This document shows positions 42,598-53,138 of a stretch of DNA of 64,000 nt, one piece after another. The position numbers and the translations under genes are program-made. The stretch is taken from contig CM030932.1 in assembly GCA_018136815.1 (NCBI GenBank), forward strand, positions 6,874,230 to 6,938,229, given 5' to 3'. The notes beneath the pieces were generated by a model that did no database searches, was not told the DNA's origin, and saw nothing but the letters and a program-made list of their open reading frames with translations. The DNA is from Isochrysis galbana. Its lineage: Eukaryota; Haptophyta; Isochrysidales; Isochrysidaceae. How positions within the stretch are numbered: position 1 is the first letter of the stretch; each line of letters opens with the position of its first letter.

Positions 42598-43280
42598 AAT
42601 GAGAGGAAATGCTGGCGAGGAGACACAGGGACAATCTGTGGTCCAGGAGCGAGGCACTTTCTGTGACGAAAAGTCGCAGCTGAAGAAAGGCAATCGGTAC
42701 GCTAGGGAGAGGCGTTGACACCCTCTTTGCCCAATTCGTACTGCCGTACCTGCTCTCACTCGCGAGATCAAGTTAGTACTCCGTCTTCACTTCGAAGGTC
42801 TTTGTTGCTGGGAGTCCCGGAGCTTGTGTGAACACGTCACATTCATCTGCCTACGTGGGTAGTGGTAGCTCACCCATCTCGTGGATACGCTACGCGTCGC
42901 GGATGCCACGGATAGGGCGGTCAAACATGGGCTTTTAAACTATTAATAAGGGTCGGGCTGCATTTTTTGACCGTGGCGCGATGCTCAATGAAAATCTCCA
43001 GGGGGGCCACCTGCAATAAAAAAAAATTTCCAACTGGGAAGATGCGCACCTGCACTGGGCCGATGCCGCACGCCGACGCAGGTGAAGACGCAGGTGGAGA
43101 TGTCCCTGCAGGCCCTGCAGAGACCCCGGCAGAGCCCGGGGGCGGGCGGGCGGGTCATCTGAGCACCCCGGCTTGCATTCATGGTCATGTCTGGGGCCTA
43201 GGCTCCTTCAGACGGCGAAGGGGTAGCGTTGCGCACTCCCGGGGTTGCTGGAGTGCTGCCGCGACAAACTGCGAGGATGC
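42598..43280. other. Intergenic, no gene seen
   Basis: 3' flank of SDH4; C- and G-rich patches, no supported frame. Confidence 0.4.
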
Positions 43281-43924
43281 TAGGCTTGCCTGCCTTGCGC
43301 GTCTTGGCCAGTTGTGCCCAGCCCATCGCTCCAACCCCCCCCCCCCCCCTGGTCGACAGACAGACGGGTGCAGCGTGGGGGCCCTAGAGGCTCTGTGCTC
43401 TGTCAGGAGCGCCAACGAGGGAGAGGCAGGGGAGGTCAGGGCTCAGCCCAAGCCTCCTCTGCTCCCTGAGTTGGCCTCTAGGAGCCTCCAGGGGTCGCTA
43501 GAGGGCAGCTGGAGGTCTGCCGCAGGCGCGCCATCGCGCGTGCCGCAGGAGAGGGGAGAGAGAGCGCGGAGAAGGGGGTGGGCGTGAGCAAGAGCTCCGC
43601 CCACCGAAAAATCGGTAAGTCTCGCGCCTATTCACAAGATAAGTCAAGACAGAGTCCGCCGCCAGCCCGGGAGGCATAGGAGGAAGGGGGGAATGGATCA
43701 CCGGGGGGGGGGGGGGGGGAGCGCGGGGCGCGGGCCACCGGACCATATCTAAGCCCTCCACCCTAATCCCCCTAGTAGTGCACGGGGGGAGCCGCCTGAT
43801 GGCGGGGGGAGAAGGGCCGGGGGAGTGGGGGTGTAGAAGGTATGCTACGTGCTACGTGTAGTAGGTAGTGGTTCCATTCGCCGCGAGTGCCACATGCGGG
43901 TCAGAATATTAAAGGGTTTTTTTT
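43281..43924 (+). mobile_element. SINE-like element, copy F (5'-truncated, diverged)
   Basis: Begins inside the element (GCTTGCCTGCCTTGCGCGTC) and runs to the T run at 43917-43924. 5' truncation is typical of retroposition. It has more substitutions than other copies and its hairpins are partly broken (CCTATTCACAAG for CCTGTTTACAGG). Confidence 0.88.
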
Positions 43925-44263
43925 AGTCAGGGCGCGATTTGTCAGGGGGCAAGGGGGGGCACTGTACGGGGGGGGAGGGCATTGTACCGCGAGAGGGGCA
44001 GGGGGCACGGGGCGCGGAAAACACACTGGAGTCGGGACCAGCAATGCGCGCGCGCAGCGCCGGCGCGCTACCGGGGAGAGAGAGTTGATGGCACGGAATG
44101 TTTCAGATGTTTCCCCCCCAAGCAACCAGCAATGCTAATGCTAATTAATGCGCGAATGCTTAATGCCCCTCTACGCATCAGTCAAACAATTGAGCACCAC
44201 TCACAGGGCGGACTAGCTAGGAACTAGCAGACGTGCTGCGGGCTGCGGGCATAACATCCACCC
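43925..44263. other. Intergenic, no gene seen
   Basis: G-rich, then ordinary flank at the 3' end of the coiled-coil gene. Confidence 0.4.
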
Positions 44264-46753
44264 CTACTCTTTCGCGGGGGCCGCGTTTGTTCTCAACCCA
44301 AAACCCCATAAGTGGTCACAAGGCAAGCCGTCAATAGTGAGCAGCATCGACTGTGGCTCTTCTCGCGCAGTCGCATTAGGCCCTGCGAACTCGTCGTTCC
44401 CTCTCGCCACAGAGTCATCGACAGTGCCCTTAGTATCGCAATATTCCTTTGGCAGTTCGGCTTTTGTGGCCCTAGCCTCAGTCAGCATTAGAGCCTCGCC
44501 TGCTAGATCCTGATAGCTCTGTGACACCGCTGTTGTGGTGGGTACGTCACATGCGTTCGTTGCGGCAGCGTCCGCCTTGCCGACGCTTGCCTCAATCTCA
44601 GCCGCCGCCGCCTTTGCGTCGGCCATTGCCGCCCTAGCTTCCGCTTCAGCTTTCGCGGTCGCCTCGGCCTGCAAAATCGCTTTGGCTTGCGCATCCTCGG
44701 CCGCCTTGGCTTCTATTGTAGCTGCCCCGATATCCGCCGCAGATGCCGCCTTGGCCTTTGCCTTGGCCTCCGCTCGAGCCTTCATCTCCGTCTCCAGGGT
44801 GGCCTTGGCCGCTGTTGCCTCGGCGATCGCCTCCTGGGCCACAGCCTCCGCAAGTGCCTCCTTCACCGCCATGACCGCTGCATCCTCGCCTGCCTTCTGC
44901 ACGACTATCTTCGCTTGGGCTAGCTCAGCATCCACCTTCGCCTCCGCCGCCGCCGCACGCGCTTCGGCATCCGCTCGAGCTTTCGCCTCAGCCTCGAACA
45001 TCCCACGGAGAGTCTCTGCCTCGGCCGCCGCCTCCTTTGCTGCCGTCTCTGCCAGAGCTTGCGCCTCCGCCGCCGCCCTCAACTCTGCCTCAGCTGCGGT
45101 TTTGCTCTCTACCTCCAAAGCCGCCTTCGCCGCCGCCTGCACAGCGGTTGTAGCTTGTGCCTGCGAGAGCGCCGCAGCCTCTGCGGCGGCCTCGGCTGCC
45201 TCTGCGGCGGCTGCCGCGGCCTCTGCGGCGGCCTCCGCCTCCGCTTCAACCTGTGCCTCGAGCTCCGCCGCGGCATCGGCTGCCGCCGCCTCCTGCAGCT
45301 CACCGCGTCCGAATGAATTCAGATTCGGCGAACGTATGGCAAGTTGTTCTATTTGGGCACTTTCGCTGCTTCGTTCGATGCGCATCCCAATGATACCATC
45401 AATCATGCGTTGAAGGGCACTGAACTGGCTCAGCTCTTTGGCCTGCCGTTGCTGCTCTGCGCGCAGGACATGGTTCTCAGCCACCAAGCCATTGATTCTC
45501 TGGGCAGCATTGCGCTTGCTACGCTCTGCAAGGGCCTGAATCGCAGATGCGCGCCGCCTTGCGCTGTTTGCGCTCTCAATCTCCCGACGGGCCACTTTTC
45601 TGGCACGAGTCGCAGCCTCTTCCGCTTCAGCGAGGGCAGCCTTGAGCTTCTCGGATTGGAGACGCAGCTCCTCCGCCACGGCAGCAGTAGCTGAGAGATC
45701 CGCCGCGTCGCGCAAGGCTGTTGCGTAAGTGGCGCCCTCGGCTTTCAGCTCCTCAACTCGAGCCGCGAGCGCCTCGCTCTCTGCTTTCGCGCGCTTAGCC
45801 GCAGTAACAGCGCGCGTGGTGAGAGCGGCCGCGTTGACGACTGCGATCTCCATTCGCCTCTCGTTCACCTGGAGCCGGGGAGTGGGGGTATGTAATGACG
45901 TGAGCCATGCTCTGGCCTTGTCATCTAGGCATGCCTAGTGAGCACATCTACCGCGCACCTTGGCCTCGGACTCTGCAGTCTGCAGAGCGACAAGCGTCTG
46001 CACAGCGATGTCCTGCGCGATATCTCGGAGCGAGCCCACCAGGGCGAGCTCGGAACGAAGCTTCTCAAAATCGCTACCCGCGTCCTCGCGCTCGCGCGCC
46101 ATCAAACCCATCTCGGAGCGTAGTCGCTTGCACTCACTGAGCGCGCCCTCTAGCTGCGTGTTGAGCTCGGCGGAGGCGGCCTCACTGCTCTCAGCACGCG
46201 CGACGGCGTCGGCCATTGCGACCTCCGCCTTCTCTAGCTTACCCGGCAATTCGGCCATTGACCGGCGGACCGCCTCGATCTCAGCCTCGGCCTCTGCCTT
46301 GAGCTCACGTGAACCAATACGGAATGCATGCTGTGCTGCCTCTGCTAGTTCCTGCGCCTCCATGGCCGCGGAGGCCAGCTTATCTATTTCGGCCCTTGTG
46401 GCGTCGCGCTCGGCCTCGAGGCCCTCTATCCGCTCAGCCAAGCGAGCCTCCAGTCTAGCTGCGTGTTGGGCATCGGAGCTAGCCTGCTGCGCGCTCTTGA
46501 GCTGCGCACGCAACTCACCTGTGCTCGCCTCGGCCTGCTTCAAGCTCTGCCTCAGCGAATCGAGGTCGTGGAGCGAGTCGGTCCCGAGCTCGGGCCGTGA
46601 TGGTGGGCGAGCGCCCACCTGTGCGATCGGCACTCGCGCTCGCCATCGGTGCGCTCGCCAGATCCGCCAGGCGGAAGTGGAGAGCGAGAGGGCAACGGCT
46701 GCTGTTGGCACAAAGAGCAACAGCAGCACAAAGAGGGGGAGAGGCGGTCGCAT
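44264..46753 (-). CDS. Membrane-anchored Ala/Glu-rich coiled-coil protein
   Basis: Two exons, 46753-45959 and 45868-44264, joined in phase 0 by a GT-AG intron (donor AAG/GTGCGC, acceptor CTCCAG), give 799 residues. The N-terminus (MRPPLPLFVLLLLFVPTAAV) is a signal peptide or signal anchor. From ~55 to ~680 it is almost continuous coiled coil; the middle part is a very regular Ala/Glu/Lys helix (AEAAAEAAALSQAQATTAVQ), like TolA-type rods. The last ~90 residues are not helical. The intron joins two coiled-coil exons, which supports the model. Function unknown; a rod projecting from a membrane is inferred. Confidence 0.65.
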
Positions 46754-47713
46754 TCGGTCAGGAGAGAGCGGCGGTGAGAGGCTGGTGGGCTGTGGGGGGT
46801 TGCTTTGCTCCGCTGAGAACGAGGAAGAGAGAAGAAGGGGGGAGAGGGCGAGAGAGTGAGGGGAGGAAGAGGGCTACCGGGTCGCACGGCGGCGTCCTCG
46901 CGCGCGCGGGATGGGGGGGGGGAGAGGGGGGGGAGGGGCCTCACGACGCCGCGCTGATGAACTCGACGTCTCCCCCTCCCGGTATTAGGGAAACCCCGCT
47001 AATAGTGGATAAAATACTGTATAATATTAAGGTGGTAGGCACACGGATTGCCCCCTCCGATATTTTTGCGAAGCGGCTAAGCGGCTGCTGGCGCGAGCGG
47101 GGCCGTGAGGCACCTACTGGGAGCGGCGCGCGCTCAATGACCCTATCAGTTTACTGATGGCCGATGCGCAAGCGAGTAGGTGGACTCATCTTCATGATGC
47201 ATCATGCATCATGGATCATGGATCATGGCGTCGAGGCGCGGCTCTCTTCGCGTTTCTTTTGGGAGCGGAGTCTCGGCTGCATCAAACAGCTCGTCGTCAG
47301 GCAATGGGGTTGATGCTATCTCCTGCAAGGTCTCCTCCACCTCGCCCCCTTCCTCTCGCCTCCTTCCCCCCCTGCCCCTGCTCTCGCTACCCTTTACCTT
47401 TACACTTTACACTTTACGCTCGCCCCCCCCCTCGCCCTCCCTCCCTACGACTACGACTAGGCCGGCGCCGTGGTCGCACTCTTTCTCTATGTGCGTGGGC
47501 GGGGTGCATTAGTGGGGTATGATAGGGTATGGCCGCGAATTGGCCAGAGGAAGCGAGGCGTGCAGCGATCACGACGGCGTCAGCAATGCTGAATGCTGGG
47601 GGCAACGCACCGGCACAGGCACGGGGAGAGAAGAGGGCACCTGAGCGCAGGGATTGCTGCTGTGGCACACAATAATATAATAATCTAACTGAGCATTAGT
47701 ACCACTACTCTCA
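46754..47713. other. Upstream flank with LINE-head fragment at ~47090-47157
   Basis: On the minus strand from 47157: CCATCAGTAAACTGATAGGG then TCATTGAGCGCGCGCC, a variant of the LINE 5' head with its own hairpin ATCAGT-AA-ACTGAT. Also a short TCATGGATCATGG repeat at 47190-47230. No gene supported. Confidence 0.45.
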
Positions 47714-48610
47714 CTAGCCCGGTACTAACACGACGCCGTAGCGCACAACCGCGTACCGCATCATGCGCAGGCTCTCGTTCATAAGGTCGTCGAGGACGGC
47801 GCCGCACACGTGCAGGAGCCTCCTGAAGCACCTGTGACCCATGGGCTTCATGACCTGCGCCACTGCGAACGCCTCGTACGCAGCGAAGGTCACGCCTCCG
47901 ATGAGGCACCCGGCCACAGCACGCAGGGCATCGGCGCTTAGTGATGGGGCCCGATGCGGCGGGGCGGGCGGACCTACAATGGCTGCGTCTTACTGGTCTT
48001 GGGCGGCGCCCTTAGAGTCCTCGTCGAGCTCGACGGTGCCCTCTGCGTCCGTTGCGCCTGCTCCCGCAATTGCCTGCAACACGTTCATGGCCGCCTCTGG
48101 CACTGGCACCCGGGACGAGAAGTCCAGGTCTGCTTGCCTGACGCACCAGTTGCACTGCATGCGCAAGGTGAGTCCCCTCCCCCCTGCATGCCGCAGCTGC
48201 GGCCCAGACACCAGACTGCCGGCGCGAGCGCACGCCGGGCAGGCAAAGGTTTCTTGCAGGACGCAAGTGAGGGTGGCAGCGTTCACAACGAACGACTGGG
48301 GGAGGCTGTTGTGCACAACTGGTGCTGGTGGTGGGGGGGGAGGGAATTTGTCCCGACGCAGACCTGCTGTCCCGCCGGGCGACCCAAAGTCCTTAAGAGC
48401 CGACGGGGCGCGCTTGCGTGCTGCCCGGTCGAGCTCGGGCTTGGGCGAGAGCAAGTCCGACTTGGACTGCGATTGCCTTCGCCTCCTCTTCTGCTTCGCC
48501 TGGAGCTGCACGCCTCCTGCCCTGGACGCCTCTGCAGGCGGCGCGCGGTTGGGGTTGGTGGTGCGTTGGGATGGAGGGGAGGAGGCCTGGGTCGCAGCCG
48601 CCGCGTCCAC
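47714..48610 (-). pseudogene. Kolobok/Mutator-like transposase, N-terminal fragment
   Basis: A first frame (48610-47990) reads SDLLSPKPELDRAARKRAPS and FGSPGGTAGLR, parallel to the plus-strand fragment at 48903-49234 (DVLTPKEELERGARRRSAPP, FGSAGGDAGLR), then CPAC...CNWC zinc-type pairs. A second frame (47930-47714) continues LSADALRAVAGCLIGGVTFA and LLHVCGAVLDDLMNESLRMM, as in the region of these transposases after the zinc pairs. The frames are separated by a stop, so it looks broken unless spliced. Confidence 0.55.
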
Positions 48611-48902
48611 CCGCGCGCCTGCTCGCCCGTCCCCGACCTCTGACTCTCCCTCTCCCCTGTGGCGCCGGGGAGAGGGTGTCGCTGGCTGGCATCGCTCGCG
48701 AACGCCCCCCCCCCCTCCCCCCCCCCGGGAAAAAACCCGCCGTCCCGCTTCTAGGCCAGGCTACCTTAAGGTGGCGTCGCCACCGATTCTGGGGGGGGGG
48801 GGCACGAGAGCTCATCGGAGCGGGTGCGCGGTCTCGCGCGAACGCTGTGCGGGGCGAGCCCCCCCCCCCCCCCAGAGCCGGCTAGCCTGCTGGAGAGACT
48901 GC

Positions 48903-49234
48903 ATGGGAAGGCCTCCCAAGCGGCCGCGAAGCGGCAGCAACCCGTCTGGCCGGGGTGCCGGACGGGGGGGTGCTCTTGTGAGTGCAACCTGCGCTGGATG
49001 TAGCGAGAGCGAGGCGGCGTGCGGCTATCGCAACCACGATAGCAGCGATGGCGCACCAGGCGAGGAGAGGGCACAGCATCCGCACAGGAAGTCGCTGGGA
49101 CCCAGGGCCAAGGATGTCCTCACTCCGAAAGAAGAGTTGGAGCGGGGCGCCCGGCGAAGGAGTGCTCCTCCTCCCGCTGACTTCGGCTCTGCGGGCGGAG
49201 ATGCGGGTCTGCGCAAGCCAGCGCGTCCCATGGA
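48903..49234 (+). pseudogene. Transposase N-terminal fragment, cut by LTR element
   Basis: From ATG 48903 (MGRPPKRPRSGSNPSGRGAG): a basic start, then DVLTPKEELERGARRRSAPP and FGSAGGDAGLRKPARPM. It stops being transposase-like exactly at 49234, the insertion point. It resembles the minus-strand fragment at 47714-48610. Zinc and catalytic middle parts are missing, so the gene is not functional as it stands. Confidence 0.55.
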
Positions 49235-50795
49235 TGTCGCATTCGCGATGTCTCAGAGGCAAAAAGAAATAACAGTAAAAGAAAAACAGTAAACAGTAAA
49301 AAGAACAGAGGAAGAAAGAAGAAGAAGAGTGAAAAAGAAGAGAAAAAAACCCAGAGTATATAGGGCGGTTCTCAGCCCTTCCCATCGGCCCTATGGCTAC
49401 GTAAACTCTCGCGTGGCATAGTGGTTCAACCCACCGCCTCCACCAACCTTTTGCTCTGGGTCGCGAGTTCGAGTCCGGACGGAGCGCTCTGCAGTTCGAG
49501 CCCCGCTCCTTCTCCTCTCCGCTCTTCTTCTACAGTTAAATTCCGCACTCTTCTTCTACCATTAAAAAATTCCACGCTCTTCTTCTACGGTAAAAATCCT
49601 GCCTCTTCCTACTGTTAAAATATCCTGCCTTCCTACCGTTAAAATTCTGCACTCCGTCTACCGTTAAAATCCTGCCTCCGTCGCCCTTGCCAAGACATTT
49701 CCTCTGCCTTCCTGCCAGCTTCCTTGCCAGTTCCTTCCGCCCCGGTTTCCCGCTTGTCTCTAAATCGGTTTCACCGCATTACGACCAAGCTTAGTGGGGA
49801 AACTCCTCGTCCAGTTCCGTTACCCGAAAAATCTCGTTCATCTCGTCGGGCCATCAAGGCCATCTCGTTCATCTCGTCGGGCCATCAAGGCCATCTCGTT
49901 CATCTCGTCGTCGGGCCATCAGGCCATCTCGTTACATCTCGTTCACCTCGTTACAATCCAAGCTACGGCTTTGATTTCCACAATTTAGAGACATAAGGAT
50001 TCCGCTTGCAGAAGGCTCGCGAGGACGCTCGTGATTAAGTCGGGGGGTGTCGCATTCGCGATGTCTCAGAGGCAAAAAGAAATAACAGTAAAAGAAAAAC
50101 AGTAAACAGTAAAAAGAACAGAGGAAGAAAGAAGAAGAAGAGTGAAAAAGAAGAGAAAAAAACCCAGAGTATATAGGGCGGTTCTCAGCCCTTCCCATCG
50201 GCCCTATGGCTACGTAAACTCTCGCGTGGCATAGTGGTTCAACCCACCGCCTCCACCAACCTTTTGCTCTGGGTCGCGAGTTCGAGTCCGGACGGAGCGC
50301 TCTGCAGTTCGAGCCCCGCTCCTTCTCCTCTCCGCTCTTCTTCTACAGTTAAATTCCGCACTCTTCTTCTACCATTAAAAAATTCCACGCTCTTCTTCTA
50401 CGGTAAAAATCCTGCCTCTTCCTACTGTTAAAATATCCTGCCTTCCTACCGTTAAAATTCTGCACTCCGTCTACCGTTAAAATCCTGCCTCCGTCGCCCT
50501 TGCCAAGACATTTCCTCTGCCTTCCTGCCAGCTTCCTTGCCAGTTCCTTCCGCCCCGGTTTCCCGCTTGTCTCTAAATCGGTTTCACCGCATTACGACCA
50601 AGCTTAGTGGGGAAACTCCTCGTCCAGTTCCGTTACCCGAAAAATCTCGTTCATCTCGTCGGGCCATCAAGGCCATCTCGTTCATCTCGTCGGGCCATCA
50701 AGGCCATCTCGTTCATCTCGTCGTCGGGCCATCAGGCCATCTCGTTACATCTCGTTCACCTCGTTACAATCCAAGCTACGGCTTTGATTTCCACA
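49235..50795 (+). mobile_element. Miniature LTR retrotransposon (TRIM-like)
   Basis: Two direct repeats, 49235-49982 and 50048-50795 (748 bp each), keep a constant offset of 813 bp with no indel and no difference noticed, begin TGTCGC and end CCACA (TG...CA). They enclose only 65 bp, ending in a purine run AGTCGGGGGG just before the second repeat (polypurine tract). The 5-bp duplication ATGGA flanks both sides (49230-49234 and 50796-50800). No coding capacity. Identical LTRs mean a very recent insertion. Inside each LTR are a tRNA-like promoter and 25-30-bp tandem repeats. Confidence 0.8.
49414..49476 (+). promoter_or_regulatory. tRNA-like A box and B box inside the LTR
   Basis: TGGCATAGTGG (49414-49424) fits the A-box consensus and AGTTCGAGTCC (49466-49476) fits the B box, 52 bp apart as in tRNA genes and tRNA-derived SINEs. 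The second LTR has them at 50227-50237 and 50279-50289. No complete cloverleaf could be drawn, so this is tRNA-derived rather than a tRNA gene. Confidence 0.7.
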
Positions 50796-50800
50796 ATGGA

Positions 50801-51922
50801 GTGACCAAGAAAAACGGCGAGCTGCGCTCCGACGGCATGCGGAAACACATCGGATGCTCTGGTGCCCAAGCGCCGCTCGTCAAGATATTTCAGCGATCCA
50901 TGGGGGCAGCCATGCGCAGCGCGGCGCACGTCCCGCGGAAGCCTGGAGAGTCAGTGGCCGACAGGGGGATCGCGAACGTGGAGGAATGCCTCAACCACTT
51001 GATGAACGTGCACAACGGCAAGGGGGCTTTTACCAAGCTTGATCGTGTTTGCCGTCTGCACCCGCAGGAGTATACGTCTCGACATTACAACGATTGCTCC
51101 GATTGGCAGCGCAAGATGACCGACTACATCAGAGAGAACATTTATGACAAGAAGGACTCCATCTTCTCGTCGCGCGGCGCCGTGACGCAAAACGCGTCTG
51201 AGAGGGTGGGAGGGGTCTGCCTGAAGTACCGTCCCAAGGGCACCTTCATGAAAGACATCCACTATCGGGCTGCGACCGACCTCGGCATCATCCACGTGAA
51301 CGCGGTTGTCATAGGTGTGGTGCGGAAGCACCTGGGCGCCAGGGGAGTCATTGACGAGAAGCTCAGCGCGTTCGGCTCTTCATTCGAGGCCAAGCTGTTC
51401 GAGATGTTGGGCCTCGAATGCGACACTCACCAGACAGACGCATGGGCGAAAGTGCAGGAGCGGCGCGTGACGCAAAGCCTGTACCGCCGCTCCGATAACT
51501 ATAAGCGCAAGAGGGCAACGCAACGCAAGCAACTGGCTGCAAAGCGCAAGGGCGAGACGAAGCAGGGCAAGCCGGACTACACATACAAGGAGTCGCGTTC
51601 GGCAGGTTCACATGGGAAGGGCAAAGGTATGCCTGGTGCGTGCAGGTGTGGAGCCAATGCCCAGTGTGCGAACAAGGCTTGCCCCTGTGTGGTTGCCAAC
51701 TTGTCTTGCACGCCAGCCTGCCATGGTGGTCGTCCAGCCCCGAAGTGCAAGAGGTGCATTGTGCAGGAGAAGGACGAAGCAGCCGTCCCTGGGAGTGCAG
51801 ATCGGCAGCCTCCTGCCAGTGTTAGTCCGCCCCCTCATAGTGACCCGATGGGCGATTGCGATTGCTCAGATCCGGAATCTGAAGTGTTGTCGGAATTGAG
51901 CTGTGTGGAGGAGTTGGAGTAA
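50801..51922 (+). pseudogene. Transposase C-terminal part with Cys-rich CXC-type domain
   Basis: Reads VTKKNGELRSDGMRKHIGCS, GAQAPLVKIFQRSM, then RGAVTQNASERVGGVCLKYR and PKGTFMKDIHYRAATDLGII, matching the Mutator-like/Kolobok transposase block (Q-N-A-x-E ... W/K-R-x-P-K ... F). Near the end (51639-51755) a Cys-rich segment ACRCGANAQCANKACPCVVA and NLSCTPACHG resembles a CXC (tesmin-type) DNA-binding domain. Stop TAA at 51920-51922. Even with the LTR element removed, its frame does not join that of 48903-49234, so parts are missing or spliced. Confidence 0.6.
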
Positions 51923-52837
51923 GAGTAAGGGGAATGATGCTAAAAATTTTTTAAGTACTGGAAATTGTTTCGACCGGTCTACAATCCAAATTGGTGGTCC
52001 ATCCAGAACGGAGTGAAGGCACATTGCACCGGAATTGACCCAGTTACATCAACTATAAATCGAGCACTCCGGATAGCACACTTGTCCGCATACCCGCGAC
52101 ACGCGCCCCAAATGCATGGCCAGGTGAATTGCATGTCCCCTAATTTTGTTGCAGCTGGCTCCCCAACATGGTCTGAGAGCCAGACGGACACCTATGCACA
52201 CGCACAAAATTCTGTTCCCCCACTTTAAAGACTCAATTGCGGCACCGGCGCCCTTGCACTTAGCAAGCCGACCACACACATACGCCATTCGGGTTTCGCG
52301 CCAGGCTTTGTGCGCCCGCACGGCCGGAAGCAGCCGTGGGCCGCCGGCCCATATACCCAAGAGGCCTCCCGCTATTCACGCGCCACGCACAGCCGCATCA
52401 AGCGGCCGTCATACCCTCATGACCGAGCGCAGGTCCAGGCGCGGAGACGTGCCAGGCAAAGTCGCACACGGCAGCCACGAACTCTGAGGGCCGTGCAGGC
52501 GGGCGCCCTTCCGGCGAAAGAGCCGCCTTTTGACCCCTTTTCAATGGACCGACCGCCCTTCTCCCTCTGGCAGCGCCCCTCTCGACCCCATGCCCTGCCA
52601 AACGCCTTGTGCAGCCCCATACGAGCGCCCTTGCCCGACCCCACCCCCCCTCTGTGAGGCGGGTGCGCAGCTAGGCCATGCGCGCCATCAGCGGGGGCCA
52701 CGTACCCACTGATCACTCCGCCAGCCGCACGGGTCGTGCAGCTGCCATCCACAGCCGTCAGGCCCCATGGCAGCTGGAGGGGCTGGGCGGCTTCGCGCGC
52801 CGCCCTCCCCCTCCTCGCCGTGGCGACGCCACCTTAA

Positions 52838-53138
52838 ACCGAGATGAAACCCAAGTGAAACCCCTGCGACAACCCCCGGAAGAAGAGCTATTTTTCTATG
52901 AAAGGGGGGGTGCAGTCCAACGAGGAGGGAAACGCGGTCGGAGAGGAAGTCGACCGACCACGACCACGCCGACGACCCGATGGGATGTATATTGTGGAAC
53001 AGTGGGTTTTCTAGAGTATTCATACTGTGAGAAGAGACACAAGGAAGCTCCTCCCGTCTTGCGAGCGGCGAGCGGGCTGGCTACGGGCCCCGAGGAGGCC
53101 CTCCACCAGCGCCCCTCGTTCTCTTCGCGCGGCGGCCG
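52838..53138. other. Intergenic, upstream of membrane protein gene
   Basis: Outside the transposon's right end; no supported frame; expected promoter of the gene at 53139. Confidence 0.4.

Larger units (their letters stand above)
48770..52833 (+). mobile_element. TTAA-flanked DNA transposon (Kolobok-like), 4.06 kb with insertion
   Basis: Left end GGTGGCGTCGCCAC at 48770 preceded by TTAA (48766-48769); right end is its inverse, ending at 52833 and followed by TTAA (52834-52837). TTAA duplications are typical of Kolobok and piggyBac. It encloses two transposase fragments and an LTR-type insertion of 1.56 kb. Each end is itself a palindrome, so the match is only 14 bp and chance cannot be fully excluded. 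Confidence 0.55.

Noticed and set aside
44535..45413. A 292-codon plus-strand Ala/Ser-rich frame
   Set aside because: Antisense shadow of the coiled-coil gene, whose exons join with consensus splice sites and in phase.
47841..49292. One 483-codon plus-strand gene
   Set aside because: Its left half is the antisense of a minus-strand transposase fragment; only the part from 48903 resembles a protein.
49400..49500. A genuine tRNA gene
   Set aside because: A and B boxes are good, but acceptor and anticodon stems do not pair, and the sequence is duplicated in both LTRs.
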